Part shown: one piece after another, positions 8,878-16,054 of the stretch
How the letters are laid out: every line of letters starts with the position of its first letter
Position numbering within the stretch: position 1 is the stretch's first letter
Assembly: GCF_002102345.1 (NCBI RefSeq)
Contig: NZ_LQPP01000029.1
Span: 146,504-210,503, forward strand
Direction of reading: 5' to 3'
DNA length: 64,000 nt
From: Mycolicibacterium peregrinum
Lineage (GTDB): Bacteria > Actinomycetota > Actinomycetes > Mycobacteriales > Mycobacteriaceae
Notes under the pieces: model-generated
Database searches by the model: none
What the model was told of the DNA's origin: nothing
The model's input: the letters and a program-made list of their open reading frames with translations, nothing else
Program-made: the position numbers and the translations under genes

Positions 8878-10023
8878 ATGACGACGCACGCAGATACCGA
8901 CGAAATTCGGTTGATCGAGGCCGGTTCGGTACCCACCAGATTCGCCCGCGGCTGGCACTGCCTGGGGTTGGTCCGCGAATTCGGTGATGGAGAGCCGCAC
9001 CAGATCAACGCGTTCGGGCAGAAGCTGGTGGTGTTCCGGGGCGAGGACGGCGCCATCAACGTGCTCGACGGATACTGCCGGCACATGGGCGGAGACCTCT
9101 CGCAAGGGACGGTGAAGGGCAACGAGATCGCCTGCCCGTTCCACGATTGGCGCTGGGGCGGCGACGGCCGGTGCAAGATGGTGCCCTACAGCAAGCGCAC
9201 CCCGCGGCTGGCCCGCACCGCGGCCTGGCCCACGCTGGAGCAGGACGGCATGCTGTTCGTCTGGAACGACCCCGAGCGCAAGCCGCCGCCGGCAGACGTG
9301 ACGATCCCGCGCATCGAGGGGGCCACCAGCGATGGGTGGACCGAATGGCACTGGTACACCACGGTCGTCAACACAAACTGCCGCGAGATCATCGACAACG
9401 TCGTCGACATGGCGCATTTCTTCTACATCCACGGTTCGCTTCCCACGCACTTCAAGAACATTTTCGAAGGCCAGGTCGCGACTCAGTACATGAAGAGTGC
9501 GGGCCGACCGGATATCGGCGACCCCGAGGGGTCCAAGCTGCTCGGGACCACCTCACTGGCCGCCTACCATGGCCCGTCGTTCATGATCGACGATCTGATC
9601 TATCACTACCAGGAGTTCGATCAGCGCACGGTCCTGATCAACTGCCACTATCCGATCGATGCCAATTCTTTTGTGCTGCAGTACGGCATCGTGGTGGAGA
9701 AGAATGCGGCCATGCCGGAGGAACTCGCGATGGAGACCGCCATCGCACTTGGTGACTTCGTCAAGATGGGATTCGAGCAGGACGTCGAGATCTGGCGCAA
9801 CAAGACTCGGATCGACAATCCGCTGCTCGTGGAAGAGGACGGACCGGTGTACCAGCTGCGGCGCTGGTACGAGCAGTTCTATGTCGATGCGGCGGACGTC
9901 GCGCCGGACATGGTGGACCGCTTCGAATTCGAACTGGACACTACCCGGCCGTACGAGGCCTGGATGAGGGAAGTGGAAGCCAATCTGGCTGCCCGCTCCA
10001 CCACCTCCGGGTCCGTGGGGTGA
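8878..10023 (+). CDS. kshA: 3-ketosteroid 9-alpha-hydroxylase oxygenase component (Rieske)
   Basis: 381 residues, the normal KshA length. The Rieske 2Fe-2S ligands are visible as C67-x-H69 (YCRHMGGDLSQG) and C86-x2-H89 (CPFHDW). The mononuclear iron site is NxxDxxHFFYIHG, with N174, D177, H180 and H185. The iron carboxylate should lie in the C-terminal third. KshA with the KshB reductase hydroxylates C9; combined with KstD action this collapses ring B to the 9,10-seco phenol. The start is ATG 8878, 6 bp from a -10-like TTCAAT, so probably leaderless. A small cysteine protein overlaps its stop. Confidence 0.93.
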   Translation: MTTHADTDEIRLIEAGSVPTRFARGWHCLGLVREFGDGEPHQINAFGQKLVVFRGEDGAINVLDGYCRHMGGDLSQGTVKGNEIACPFHDWRWGGDGRCKMVPYSKRTPRLARTAAWPTLEQDGMLFVWNDPERKPPPADVTIPRIEGATSDGWTEWHWYTTVVNTNCREIIDNVVDMAHFFYIHGSLPTHFKNIFEGQVATQYMKSAGRPDIGDPEGSKLLGTTSLAAYHGPSFMIDDLIYHYQEFDQRTVLINCHYPIDANSFVLQYGIVVEKNAAMPEELAMETAIALGDFVKMGFEQDVEIWRNKTRIDNPLLVEEDGPVYQLRRWYEQFYVDAADVAPDMVDRFEFELDTTRPYEAWMREVEANLAARSTTSGSVG

Positions 10024-10304
10024 GGATGGCTGTCCGCCCGGACAATCGTCTCGACGACGCGCCCATGGCGCCGGTGACGTGCGCACGTTGCGGAGCCGGC
10101 GTCGAGGTGCGCAAGAGCAGTTGGAACCAGACCAGCGTCCAGTGGAACGGTACTGCCTTGGAACGCTGCGAAGAGCGTTGCACCGCTGAGCAATTGGCCG
10201 GAGAGTGCGGGCACGGTTTGTTCCTGGCCTGCTCGGCCTTGGGCGCGTCCATCGTGGACGCCGTACGTTTGGGAGCGTTGCGGGTCGTCGACGAGACGTC
10301 GTGA
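10020..10304 (+). CDS. Small cysteine-rich protein translationally coupled to kshA
   Basis: A 94-residue protein whose GTG start overlaps the kshA stop as GTGA; an ATG at 10026 is the alternative. It holds a CxxC knuckle (CARCGAG), then ERCEERC and a later GECGHGLFLAC, giving six cysteines and a histidine near the metal-type pairs. A conserved C-terminus, ALGASIVDAVRLGALRVVD, follows. The pattern suggests metal binding or a ferredoxin-like accessory role, possibly KshA maturation or electron transfer, but no family was recognised. The tight coupling to kshA argues that it is real. Confidence 0.72.
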   Translation: MRMAVRPDNRLDDAPMAPVTCARCGAGVEVRKSSWNQTSVQWNGTALERCEERCTAEQLAGECGHGLFLACSALGASIVDAVRLGALRVVDETS

Positions 10305-10321
10305 AGCCCGGAAACCGTCGG

Positions 10322-10948
10322 CTACTCCTTCAGGAGGCCGACGGTACGGGCGATCCGCTCTGACAGGTCCGCCACCGCGATGCGCTGCTGAGCGAATGCG
10401 GCGACATTGGACATCCAGACGTCGGAGAGGATTTCGGCAGCGCCGATCTCCCTCGTTGCCGAATTCTCACCTCCGACGGCACGAACAAAGATCCGAACGG
10501 TCTGCCGTCGCACCATGTCGGCCTGGGTCGCAGCAGTGCCGTCGGCATAGAGGTACGGGCGAATCATGGCTTCGGCAAATCGTGGTGAGGAGCAGAGCCT
10601 GCCGGTGAGCGCCAGGGAAACCTGCAGCAGACGCTGAAACGGATCCGTGTCGGTGGTGCCGCAACGATAGTCAGTTTCGAAATCCCACAGCCATTCGTAG
10701 AAGCATGCGAGCAGCAGGTCATCCTTCGATGGGAAGTATTGGTACACAGTGCTCGCCGACATGCCTGCCGTCGCGGCGACTGTACGGATCTGGCATGCGT
10801 CGTAGCCCTGGAGGGCCAGTGACATCGCGGCATTGACAATCCGCTCGCGACGGGCCATCCGGCGCGCCGTGAGTTCTGTTGTCCCCGAGCATACTTCGGG
10901 AGACGGGAGGGAAAACGTCGCCTCCACACTCAACTCAGATGGCCTCAC
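10322..10948 (-). CDS. KstR-like TetR-family regulator
   Basis: 208 residues. The N-terminal TetR helix-turn-helix is RERIVNAAMSLALQGYDACQIRTVAATAGMSASTVYQYFPSKDDLL. The ligand domain matches KstR in pattern: PFQRLLQVSLALTGRLCSSPRFAEAMIRPYLYADGTAATQADMVRRQ and EILSDVWMSNVAAF. KstR represses cholesterol catabolism genes and is released by a steroid acyl-CoA. This is probably a paralogue and a prime candidate to sense a pathway intermediate here. No KstR-type AAC-N2-GTT box was seen in its own upstream region. An internal ATG (MARRERI) at residue 31 is an alternative start. It is convergent with the kshA operon. Confidence 0.85.
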   Translation of the reverse strand: MRPSELSVEATFSLPSPEVCSGTTELTARRMARRERIVNAAMSLALQGYDACQIRTVAATAGMSASTVYQYFPSKDDLLLACFYEWLWDFETDYRCGTTDTDPFQRLLQVSLALTGRLCSSPRFAEAMIRPYLYADGTAATQADMVRRQTVRIFVRAVGGENSATREIGAAEILSDVWMSNVAAFAQQRIAVADLSERIARTVGLLKE

Positions 10949-11045
10949 GGTGACAACACTAGGTTCGGCTCAGCTGATTGAGCACCCGCGCTCTCGCTCA
11001 CCGGGCAGTCGAAAACGGAGTGCATTACCCATGCTGCACTGCGCA

Positions 11046-11085
11046 GTGCCCCAGTCGCCGAGGCGCTGCACGGCGACTGGGGCAC
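11046..11085 (-). terminator. Stem-loop after the 11096-12025 gene
   Basis: A perfect 15-bp inverted repeat (GTGCCCCAGTCGCCG and its complement, 11046-11060 and 11071-11085) with a 10-bp loop begins 10 bp after the stop codon of the minus-strand gene. There is no T-tract, as is common for mycobacterial terminators. Confidence 0.7.
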
Positions 11086-11095
11086 CGCAGGGTTC

Positions 11096-12025
11096 CTACG
11101 TAGACGACACCGGCATGATCGGAATCTTCTTCATCGCGCTGGCGCGTGGGTCTGGCGCGGCGGCTGCGGCCGCGTGGTTCTCGTCTCCCCGGGTGTAGGT
11201 CCAGACGCAGAAGGGCTCGCCGTCGGCGAACTTGAAGTCCTTGGGCGGTAGGTTGATGGCGAGCTTGCAGCCTGGGAAGAACGGGGCTGAGATGCGTTGC
11301 TCGAAGGTGCAATTCATCCATGCACGCGCCGGTGGGTAGAGGCCCTCATCAGTGTATTTCTGGAGCACCTCGCACCGACGCATGTTCAGGACGACGTGAT
11401 CGGGGTTGTAGACGATGTACTCGCCGCCGTAGCCCAAGGTTCCGTCGATGCTCAGTACTGCCAGCTTGAGGAAGTCGACGACGTGCACAGGCTCGATTTT
11501 GAAGACCTTCGCAAGTTTCGGGTACTGGTAGTCGATGATGAGCTGGTACATGTCAGGTAACCCGAGCCAGACCTCCTCCTCCGGGATGATCTTTGTCCAC
11601 TGGTCGATGAAGTAGTTGTGGCCCTTGAGGTATTGGTCCCAGTAGGTCTTGATCAACCGGATCAACGCCGGCTTTGTCAGGTCCTCGGTCTGAACATCGA
11701 ACGGGATGGCCTGGTACTGGGCGTTCTTCCAGTCCCATCCCGGTGGCGCGATGAAGCGTCCCATTGGCATCACCTGTCGCATTCCTGCCCTGGAAACGTC
11801 GGCGGCAACGTCCATGGCGGCGTTGATGCCGACCTTCTCTGAATAGATCTTGACGTGGGCGTAGGGGACAAAGTTCAAGACATCTTCGAACACTCGGGCC
11901 AGGCCGAGAAGAAAGTCGCGCGAAAAGTCCTGGATGTTTCCGACCTTGCCCATGAAGTCGTGGGTGTAGTCGTCGTAGTTGAGTTCCTCGCCCTCAGCGG
12001 CGTATTCGTCGGTTTCGGTTGTCAC
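11096..12025 (-). CDS. Uncharacterised ~309-aa cysteine-containing protein of the steroid cluster
   Basis: Start GTG 12025 is preceded by a very strong ribosome site, AAGGAGGA, 5 bp upstream; an ATG at 12049 lies before that site and is less likely. The N-terminal third is helical (DFMGKVGNIQDFSRDFLLGLARVFEDVLNFVP). The C-terminal half carries conserved-looking cysteines (RRCEVLQKY, NCTFEQR, PGCKLAINL, EPFCVWTYTRG), a layout reminiscent of V4R or ATC-hydrolase-type small-molecule domains. That resemblance is weak and no function is assigned. An Ala-rich tail ends the protein. It is a single-gene unit with its own operator, promoter motif and terminator, divergent from a TetR gene. Confidence 0.75.
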   Translation of the reverse strand: MTTETDEYAAEGEELNYDDYTHDFMGKVGNIQDFSRDFLLGLARVFEDVLNFVPYAHVKIYSEKVGINAAMDVAADVSRAGMRQVMPMGRFIAPPGWDWKNAQYQAIPFDVQTEDLTKPALIRLIKTYWDQYLKGHNYFIDQWTKIIPEEEVWLGLPDMYQLIIDYQYPKLAKVFKIEPVHVVDFLKLAVLSIDGTLGYGGEYIVYNPDHVVLNMRRCEVLQKYTDEGLYPPARAWMNCTFEQRISAPFFPGCKLAINLPPKDFKFADGEPFCVWTYTRGDENHAAAAAAPDPRASAMKKIPIMPVSST

Positions 12026-12055
12026 AGATTCCTCCTTGGTGGCTGCCATGATCGG

Positions 12056-12088
12056 TGGCAGATTCTGTCCATATGGCAGAATCTGCCA
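12056..12088. promoter_or_regulatory. Perfect 12-bp inverted repeat, probable TetR operator
   Basis: TGGCAGATTCTG (12056-12067) and its exact complement (12077-12088) flank a 9-bp spacer. The repeat lies between the divergent 11096-12025 gene and the TetR gene at 12224. A -10-like TAATTT on the minus strand (12099-12094) puts the minus-strand transcription start inside the right arm. This is the expected place for a repressor of the 309-aa gene. Confidence 0.7.
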
Positions 12089-12129
12089 AGTCGAAATTAA
12101 TGGCGGCCGCCCAAGGGCCGCTGGCCGAT

Positions 12130-12142
12130 TCCCGGTCACCGG
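12130..12142 (+). promoter_or_regulatory. Shared cluster operator, copy 3
   Basis: TCCCGGTCACCGG matches at all 13 positions. It extends to a perfect palindrome, TCCCGGT-C-ACCGGGA, at 12130-12144. On the minus side the -10-like TAATTT (12099-12094) is 37 bp from the motif centre. On the plus side TATGAT (12186-12191) is 50 bp away, ahead of the TetR gene. Confidence 0.7.
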
Positions 12143-12223
12143 GAGGTGCATCGTGCTGCGAGGCCTGGTAGGTGCCGACCGCCGATATGATCGAATTCGC
12201 TGTTCAGAAGGGAGGAATCGCAG

Positions 12224-12838
12224 ATGGAGAAGGCGAGCAGGCCGGCGACGCTGAGCGAGCGGCGCGCCGAAGAGCTTCGATTCGACATCGCGCTGGCCGC
12301 ACGCGATCTCTTCCTCGCGGAAGGATCGACCTCGGTCACTGTGGACCGGATCTGTACCGCGGCCGGCATTGCGCCGCGCACCTTTCACCGGCACTTTCCG
12401 GTGAAGGAGGATGTGGTCCTGCCGTTATTTCGCCGTTTCGGAACACTGAGTATTGAGATGCTTGCGCATGCGGACCCGCACGGCGATGTTGTCCAGGCGC
12501 TGGTCGAGGCATTCAGCACCGAAGTCCCCAAACGGGGAACGGTCGAGTTTGACCGCACCTTCATGGCGCTGGTGGTCAACGACCCCCAGTACCGGCTGCG
12601 CTGGTTGGACTGGGGGCAGGACCTCATCGGACCGATTACCGAGTTCTTGGCTGCTCGGTTCGACCTGGGAAACAACCCGAATACGCGAGAATTACCAGCA
12701 CAGTTGGCAATTCAGGTGTGTAGACACGCATATGTGCGCTGGGTCGCGGACGGTGACTTCGCCGGACTCCGAGCCGCGTTGCAGGTTGGCATGCAGATGG
12801 TTGTGGGAGCGTTGCCGATTCTGTCGAAACAGGGCTGA
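12224..12838 (+). CDS. TetR-family regulator
   Basis: 204 residues. The DNA-binding domain is ERRAEELRFDIALAARDLFLAEGSTSVTVDRICTAAGIAPRTFHRHFPVKEDVVL, residues ~12-66. The start is ATG 12224 with AGAAGGGAGGA 10 bp upstream and a good -10 TATGAT at 12186. Its N-terminal half is very like the TetR at 49573-50232 (same ERRAEELR and RTF-RHFPVKEDV wording, and YRLRW in the ligand domain), so the two are paralogues. It probably binds the palindrome at 12056-12088 and controls the divergent 309-aa gene. The ligand is unknown. Confidence 0.85.
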   Translation: MEKASRPATLSERRAEELRFDIALAARDLFLAEGSTSVTVDRICTAAGIAPRTFHRHFPVKEDVVLPLFRRFGTLSIEMLAHADPHGDVVQALVEAFSTEVPKRGTVEFDRTFMALVVNDPQYRLRWLDWGQDLIGPITEFLAARFDLGNNPNTRELPAQLAIQVCRHAYVRWVADGDFAGLRAALQVGMQMVVGALPILSKQG

Positions 12839-12864
12839 CCACAGTTCATGCGGACGGAAATCAG

Positions 12865-13308
12865 TCAACTACCAAAGATATCCAGCGGACCCACATACGC
12901 ACGGTTGGCCTTGATGCGTTCGGTGATACGCCAACGACCATCGTCGTCCCGCCGCCAGGTGTCGTGGTAGTCGCCCAGCGTGTAGAAGCGGGTCGACGGG
13001 TCGCCGGCAGTATTCAGGTGGACGTCGCGGATGTAGGCCTTGCTCGTGGCGGTGTCGTCGACGACATCGATGATGATGTTTCCCAACAGATGTTGAGTGG
13101 GACCACAACTGTCGAGGAATCCGCGAATCATGTCGACGATCGCGGCAACTCCCACCAGGCGTCCGGTGCCGAAATCTCCTTCGACGTCGTCGGCCAGGAT
13201 CGCGGCCATCGCCGCCCAGTCCCGGTTGTCCATGGCGCGGGCAAACAGATTCAGCGCCCGTTCGATGTCTCGCTCATCGCGCAGCACCCTCAGGGCGACT
13301 GAATCCAT
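12865..13308 (-). CDS. SnoaL/NTF2-like protein (possible steroid isomerase/hydrolase fold)
   Basis: 147 residues: an NTF2-like cone (ERALNLFARAMDNRDWAAMAAILADDVEGDFGTGRLVGVAAIVDMIRGFL ... RVHLNT... YHDTWRRDDDGRWRITERI). The fold is shared by SnoaL cyclases, delta5-3-ketosteroid isomerases and limonene-epoxide hydrolase types. ATG 13308 has AAGGAA close upstream and starts just after the stop of the upstream SDR gene. It is last in the minus-strand operon 15204 to 12865. A catalytic identity cannot be read off; the YHDTW/RITE ending is common to SnoaL_4 proteins. Confidence 0.78.
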   Translation of the reverse strand: MDSVALRVLRDERDIERALNLFARAMDNRDWAAMAAILADDVEGDFGTGRLVGVAAIVDMIRGFLDSCGPTQHLLGNIIIDVVDDTATSKAYIRDVHLNTAGDPSTRFYTLGDYHDTWRRDDDGRWRITERIKANRAYVGPLDIFGS

Positions 13309-13327
13309 GCCAAATTCCTTCCACTGC

Positions 13328-14110
13328 TCAGGCGTGCGCGCCGCCGTCGACGCGAATCTCGGTGCCGGTGATGAACGCACCGTCGTCAGAGGCGACCATG
13401 GCGATGACCGATGCTACTGCGCCTGGGTCCCCGAGGATTTCGCTTTCGGTGCCGTGCAGCAGCGGGGTCTGCTTGGTCCAGAGGCCAAGGTCGTAGCCTT
13501 CGGGCATCTTGTCCAGGGTGCTGTTGGCCAGGGCCGTGGAGACCCCACCCGGTTGGATGTTGACCGCGCGCAGGCCTTGCTTCCAGTACTCCAGGGCCAG
13601 TGAATGGGTGAAGCTGAGGATGCCGCCCTTACTGGCTGCATACGCCGCCATGTAAGGGTGCGCGAACGTGGCAGCGGTGGAGGTGAAGTTCACGACGACG
13701 CCTCGTCCCGATTCGAGCAGAGCAGGGAGCGCCTGGCGCGTCATGAGGAAGGTACCGGTGAGGTTGACCGCCAAGGTGCGGTTCCACTCCTCCAGAGTGG
13801 TTTCGTGCGTGTGCGAACACGTTTGCATCGCAGCCACATTGACCAGAACCTCAAGCCCACCCAGTTCGGCCACCGCCGCCGACACCGCGGCGACCACGTC
13901 ATCCTCGCGCGATATGTCGAGGACGGCCGTGGTGAGCCGCTTGGCGGTGCCGGCATCTTCGGCGGCCGAGAGAGTCGTCGCCAAGCCGTCGGCCGAGATG
14001 TCATAGGCCACCACCGTTGCACCTTCATCGAGCAGGCGGGCGACCGTGGCCGCGCCGATACCCGACCCTGCGCCGGTCACGATGACACGACGATCTGAGA
14101 AGCGGTCCAT
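13328..14110 (-). CDS. Short-chain dehydrogenase/reductase
   Basis: 260 residues, a classical SDR. It has the cofactor motif TGAGSGIG (residues ~12-19) followed by VVAYDIS, which favours NAD(H). NVAA replaces the usual NNAG, STAATFAHPYMAAYAASKGG holds the catalytic Ser and YxxxK, and the C-terminus is TGTEIRVDGGAHA. It is likely an alcohol/ketone dehydrogenase on a steroid or its fragment. It is second in the operon with 14128-15204, 17 bp downstream of that gene. Confidence 0.85.
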   Translation of the reverse strand: MDRFSDRRVIVTGAGSGIGAATVARLLDEGATVVAYDISADGLATTLSAAEDAGTAKRLTTAVLDISREDDVVAAVSAAVAELGGLEVLVNVAAMQTCSHTHETTLEEWNRTLAVNLTGTFLMTRQALPALLESGRGVVVNFTSTAATFAHPYMAAYAASKGGILSFTHSLALEYWKQGLRAVNIQPGGVSTALANSTLDKMPEGYDLGLWTKQTPLLHGTESEILGDPGAVASVIAMVASDDGAFITGTEIRVDGGAHA

Positions 14111-14127
14111 CAGATGTCCCTTCGAGA

Positions 14128-15204
14128 TCAGGAGAGTTGAAAGGCGGAGATCGGAGCCTCTTCCGGGTAGCTGCTGGGGCCACCGAGGTCGTAGGCGGCG
14201 TTGAGCGCACCGATGAACGCCGCGTCGTGCAACGGCTCGGCAGGTACGTCGAGCTTGATGCCCTTGTCCTTGAGATCATCGACCATCATTCCGATGGCGC
14301 GTTCGATCGTGATGTCGTCCGAACCGTCCATGTTCTTCTTGAGTTCTTCGTAGTCGGAGAACACCTCGGCAGACCAGTGGACGAGGAACCTCAGCTCGTC
14401 GGTGTGGTGGCGGGCAATGACATCTTCGCCGTTCTTCAGCAGCCACTGGTCGCGGTCTGCCGGGTCGCCGGTGAACATGGTGTCGAATGCCAGGCCGGCC
14501 GGAACCTGTTGCTCCAATGGGCCGTTGGCCTCTCCGCGGTGCACCATCATCTCGTTCTGCACGACGACACCGCGGTTGTTGATCGGCGGCTGCACCCGGC
14601 CCGGCGGCTTCAGCGGACCCTCGGGCCAGTAGGTGAAGCCCGAACCTTCGTCGAGGGAGAACCAGGTGATCACCTGAGCCATCTTGATCAGGTAGTCGGT
14701 GAACAGGCCGGACTTGCCCATCACGCTGCACAACCAGGTGGGCGCGTTCTCGTGGCGCACTCCGCGGAAGCTGGGGGAGTCCAGGTGGCCGGGATCCCGG
14801 TTGGCACACGGCCCGTTGATGTTGAACAGCATCATTTCCGGCTTGGCGTACTCGGCGTTCCAGTAACCCTTGGCCTCCTCGAGGAAGCCGGCGTTGTAGA
14901 AGCAGTCGTGCAGCTCGGGGTAAAGAACGGTGCCGTAGTTGGCGAGGTAACCGCGGAACGTCGGGGTGAGGAACAGGTCCAGTGACGGGGTGAAACCTTC
15001 GGGGAAGGCGCCGCTCATGGTGGCCATCAACTCGTCGGCCGAGGCGAAGTGCTGGGCGATGATCAGCTTCCATGGGCCCTGGTTGTGGGCGACGTCGAGC
15101 AGTCTGCGCTTCTGGTCTTCGGTGTAGATGTCGGTGAGCTCGCGCGGTGGGGCGGCGGGACGCAAGATGTCGGACAGCTCAAGGCGCCGTTCGTCGGTCA
15201 GCAT
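14128..15204 (-). CDS. Uncharacterised 358-aa protein with a possible PhyH-like 2-oxoglutarate oxygenase pattern
   Basis: No family was recognised with confidence. The segment PGHLDSPSFRGV contains H-x-D, followed ~90 residues later by NRGVVVQNEMMVHRGEANGP with a second histidine. This recalls the iron-binding H-x-D...H of phytanoyl-CoA-dioxygenase-like enzymes, but the expected arginine about 10 residues after the distal His is not where it should be, so this is only a suggestion. Tryptophan- and proline-rich stretches and several EE/DD runs indicate a soluble enzyme. ATG 15204 has AGGAGAC upstream. It leads the operon 15204-12865, and its promoter carries cluster operator copy 4. Confidence 0.72.
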   Translation of the reverse strand: MLTDERRLELSDILRPAAPPRELTDIYTEDQKRRLLDVAHNQGPWKLIIAQHFASADELMATMSGAFPEGFTPSLDLFLTPTFRGYLANYGTVLYPELHDCFYNAGFLEEAKGYWNAEYAKPEMMLFNINGPCANRDPGHLDSPSFRGVRHENAPTWLCSVMGKSGLFTDYLIKMAQVITWFSLDEGSGFTYWPEGPLKPPGRVQPPINNRGVVVQNEMMVHRGEANGPLEQQVPAGLAFDTMFTGDPADRDQWLLKNGEDVIARHHTDELRFLVHWSAEVFSDYEELKKNMDGSDDITIERAIGMMVDDLKDKGIKLDVPAEPLHDAAFIGALNAAYDLGGPSSYPEEAPISAFQLS

Positions 15205-15281
15205 TCTTGTCTCCTAAAGGCTTTCAGCGGTCTCGCTCGTTCGAGTCTGGAGGCACTGCGAAATTTCGAACGTGGAGGTGA

Positions 15282-15294
15282 CCGCTGATCGGGA
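15282..15294 (-). promoter_or_regulatory. Shared cluster operator, copy 4
   Basis: On the minus strand it reads TCCCGATCAGCGG, 12 of 13 consensus positions. A -10-like CAGACT (15249-15244) lies 39 bp downstream on the minus strand, giving a ~30-nt leader to the gene starting at 15204. Confidence 0.55.
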
Positions 15295-15371
15295 CACGAG
15301 TTCAAGACGCCACCAGGTACGTAGCGGCCGTTTGCTCAGCTGCGCGCAGGTGCCGTGCGAGGTCGTTTCGG

Positions 15372-15986
15372 TTAGCTGGGACTGTGCGATGGGCCGTCGA
15401 AGAGTCTGTCGAGGTAGTAATCGATAGCGGCCGATGCGGCGTCGGGATCGATGACGCCGAGGTCGAGAAGCGGGGTGAACCCGGTCAGTGCGAGCAGAAG
15501 GTTTGTCTCGATAACCGGATCGCGATCCGGCGGGAGGTGGCCTTCGGCAATTGCTTGCCTGATCAGGCGTTCGGTCAGCGTTCTGCCGTTCCGGAGTCCG
15601 AGGCGGGCCCGTTCGTGCAGCTCTGGGTCGTGCAGCGCCTCGAGGGTGTAGGCGGCACTCATACGGCTGGTGGCGCGGGCGTCCGCGTGCAGGGGGAGCA
15701 TCTCGATGAGGATCACGCGCAGTGCGTCTCGGGGGTGCGGGGGTGAGCCGAGACGCTCGAGTCTTTGGGTCACGCGCTGCGAGGTCTGTTCGGCAGCGAA
15801 CTCCATCGCGAATTCGAGCATCGCTGTCCGGGATGCGAAGTAGTGCTGCACCTGGCCGAGGGAGACGCCCGCCGCGCCGGCGACCTCGCGCATAGTCGCC
15901 CGGGACCATCCTTGTTGTTCCACTACCCGCCACAGCGCGCGTGCGATGGTTTCACGGCGTTCTCGGTGGTCGACCTGTTTTGGCAA
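15372..15986 (-). CDS. TetR-family regulator (BetI-like C-terminal domain)
   Basis: 204 residues. The helix-turn-helix is RETIARALWRVVEQQGWSRATMREVAGAAGVSLGQVQHYFASRTAMLEFAM (residues ~9-60). Its Q-V-Q-H-Y-F wording and the ligand region MSAAYTLEALHDPELHERARLGL resemble the BetI / TetR_C_6 group. It is divergent from an alpha/beta hydrolase at 16055 with a 68-bp AT-rich gap holding two direct repeats, so local control of that hydrolase is likely. No copy of the shared cluster motif lies in this gap. Confidence 0.84.
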   Translation of the reverse strand: MPKQVDHRERRETIARALWRVVEQQGWSRATMREVAGAAGVSLGQVQHYFASRTAMLEFAMEFAAEQTSQRVTQRLERLGSPPHPRDALRVILIEMLPLHADARATSRMSAAYTLEALHDPELHERARLGLRNGRTLTERLIRQAIAEGHLPPDRDPVIETNLLLALTGFTPLLDLGVIDPDAASAAIDYYLDRLFDGPSHSPS

Positions 15987-16009
15987 CGCGCACCTCTTTC
16001 GCTATTACC

Positions 16010-16036
16010 ATACATTTGACTTAATACATCTGACTT
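16010..16036. repeat. Two 13-bp direct repeats in a divergent promoter
   Basis: ATACATTTGACTT (16010-16022) and ATACATCTGACTT (16024-16036) differ at one base and are spaced 14 bp start to start. They fill the short region between the TetR gene and the alpha/beta hydrolase. They contain TTGACT-like -35 elements and are candidates for the regulator's binding site. Confidence 0.5.
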
Positions 16037-16054
16037 GGAAAGGAGTGGCGCGAG

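Noticed and set aside
15478..15490. ACCCGGTCAGTGC, another 11/13 motif match
   Set aside because: It lies inside the TetR coding sequence and shows the background rate of weak matches.
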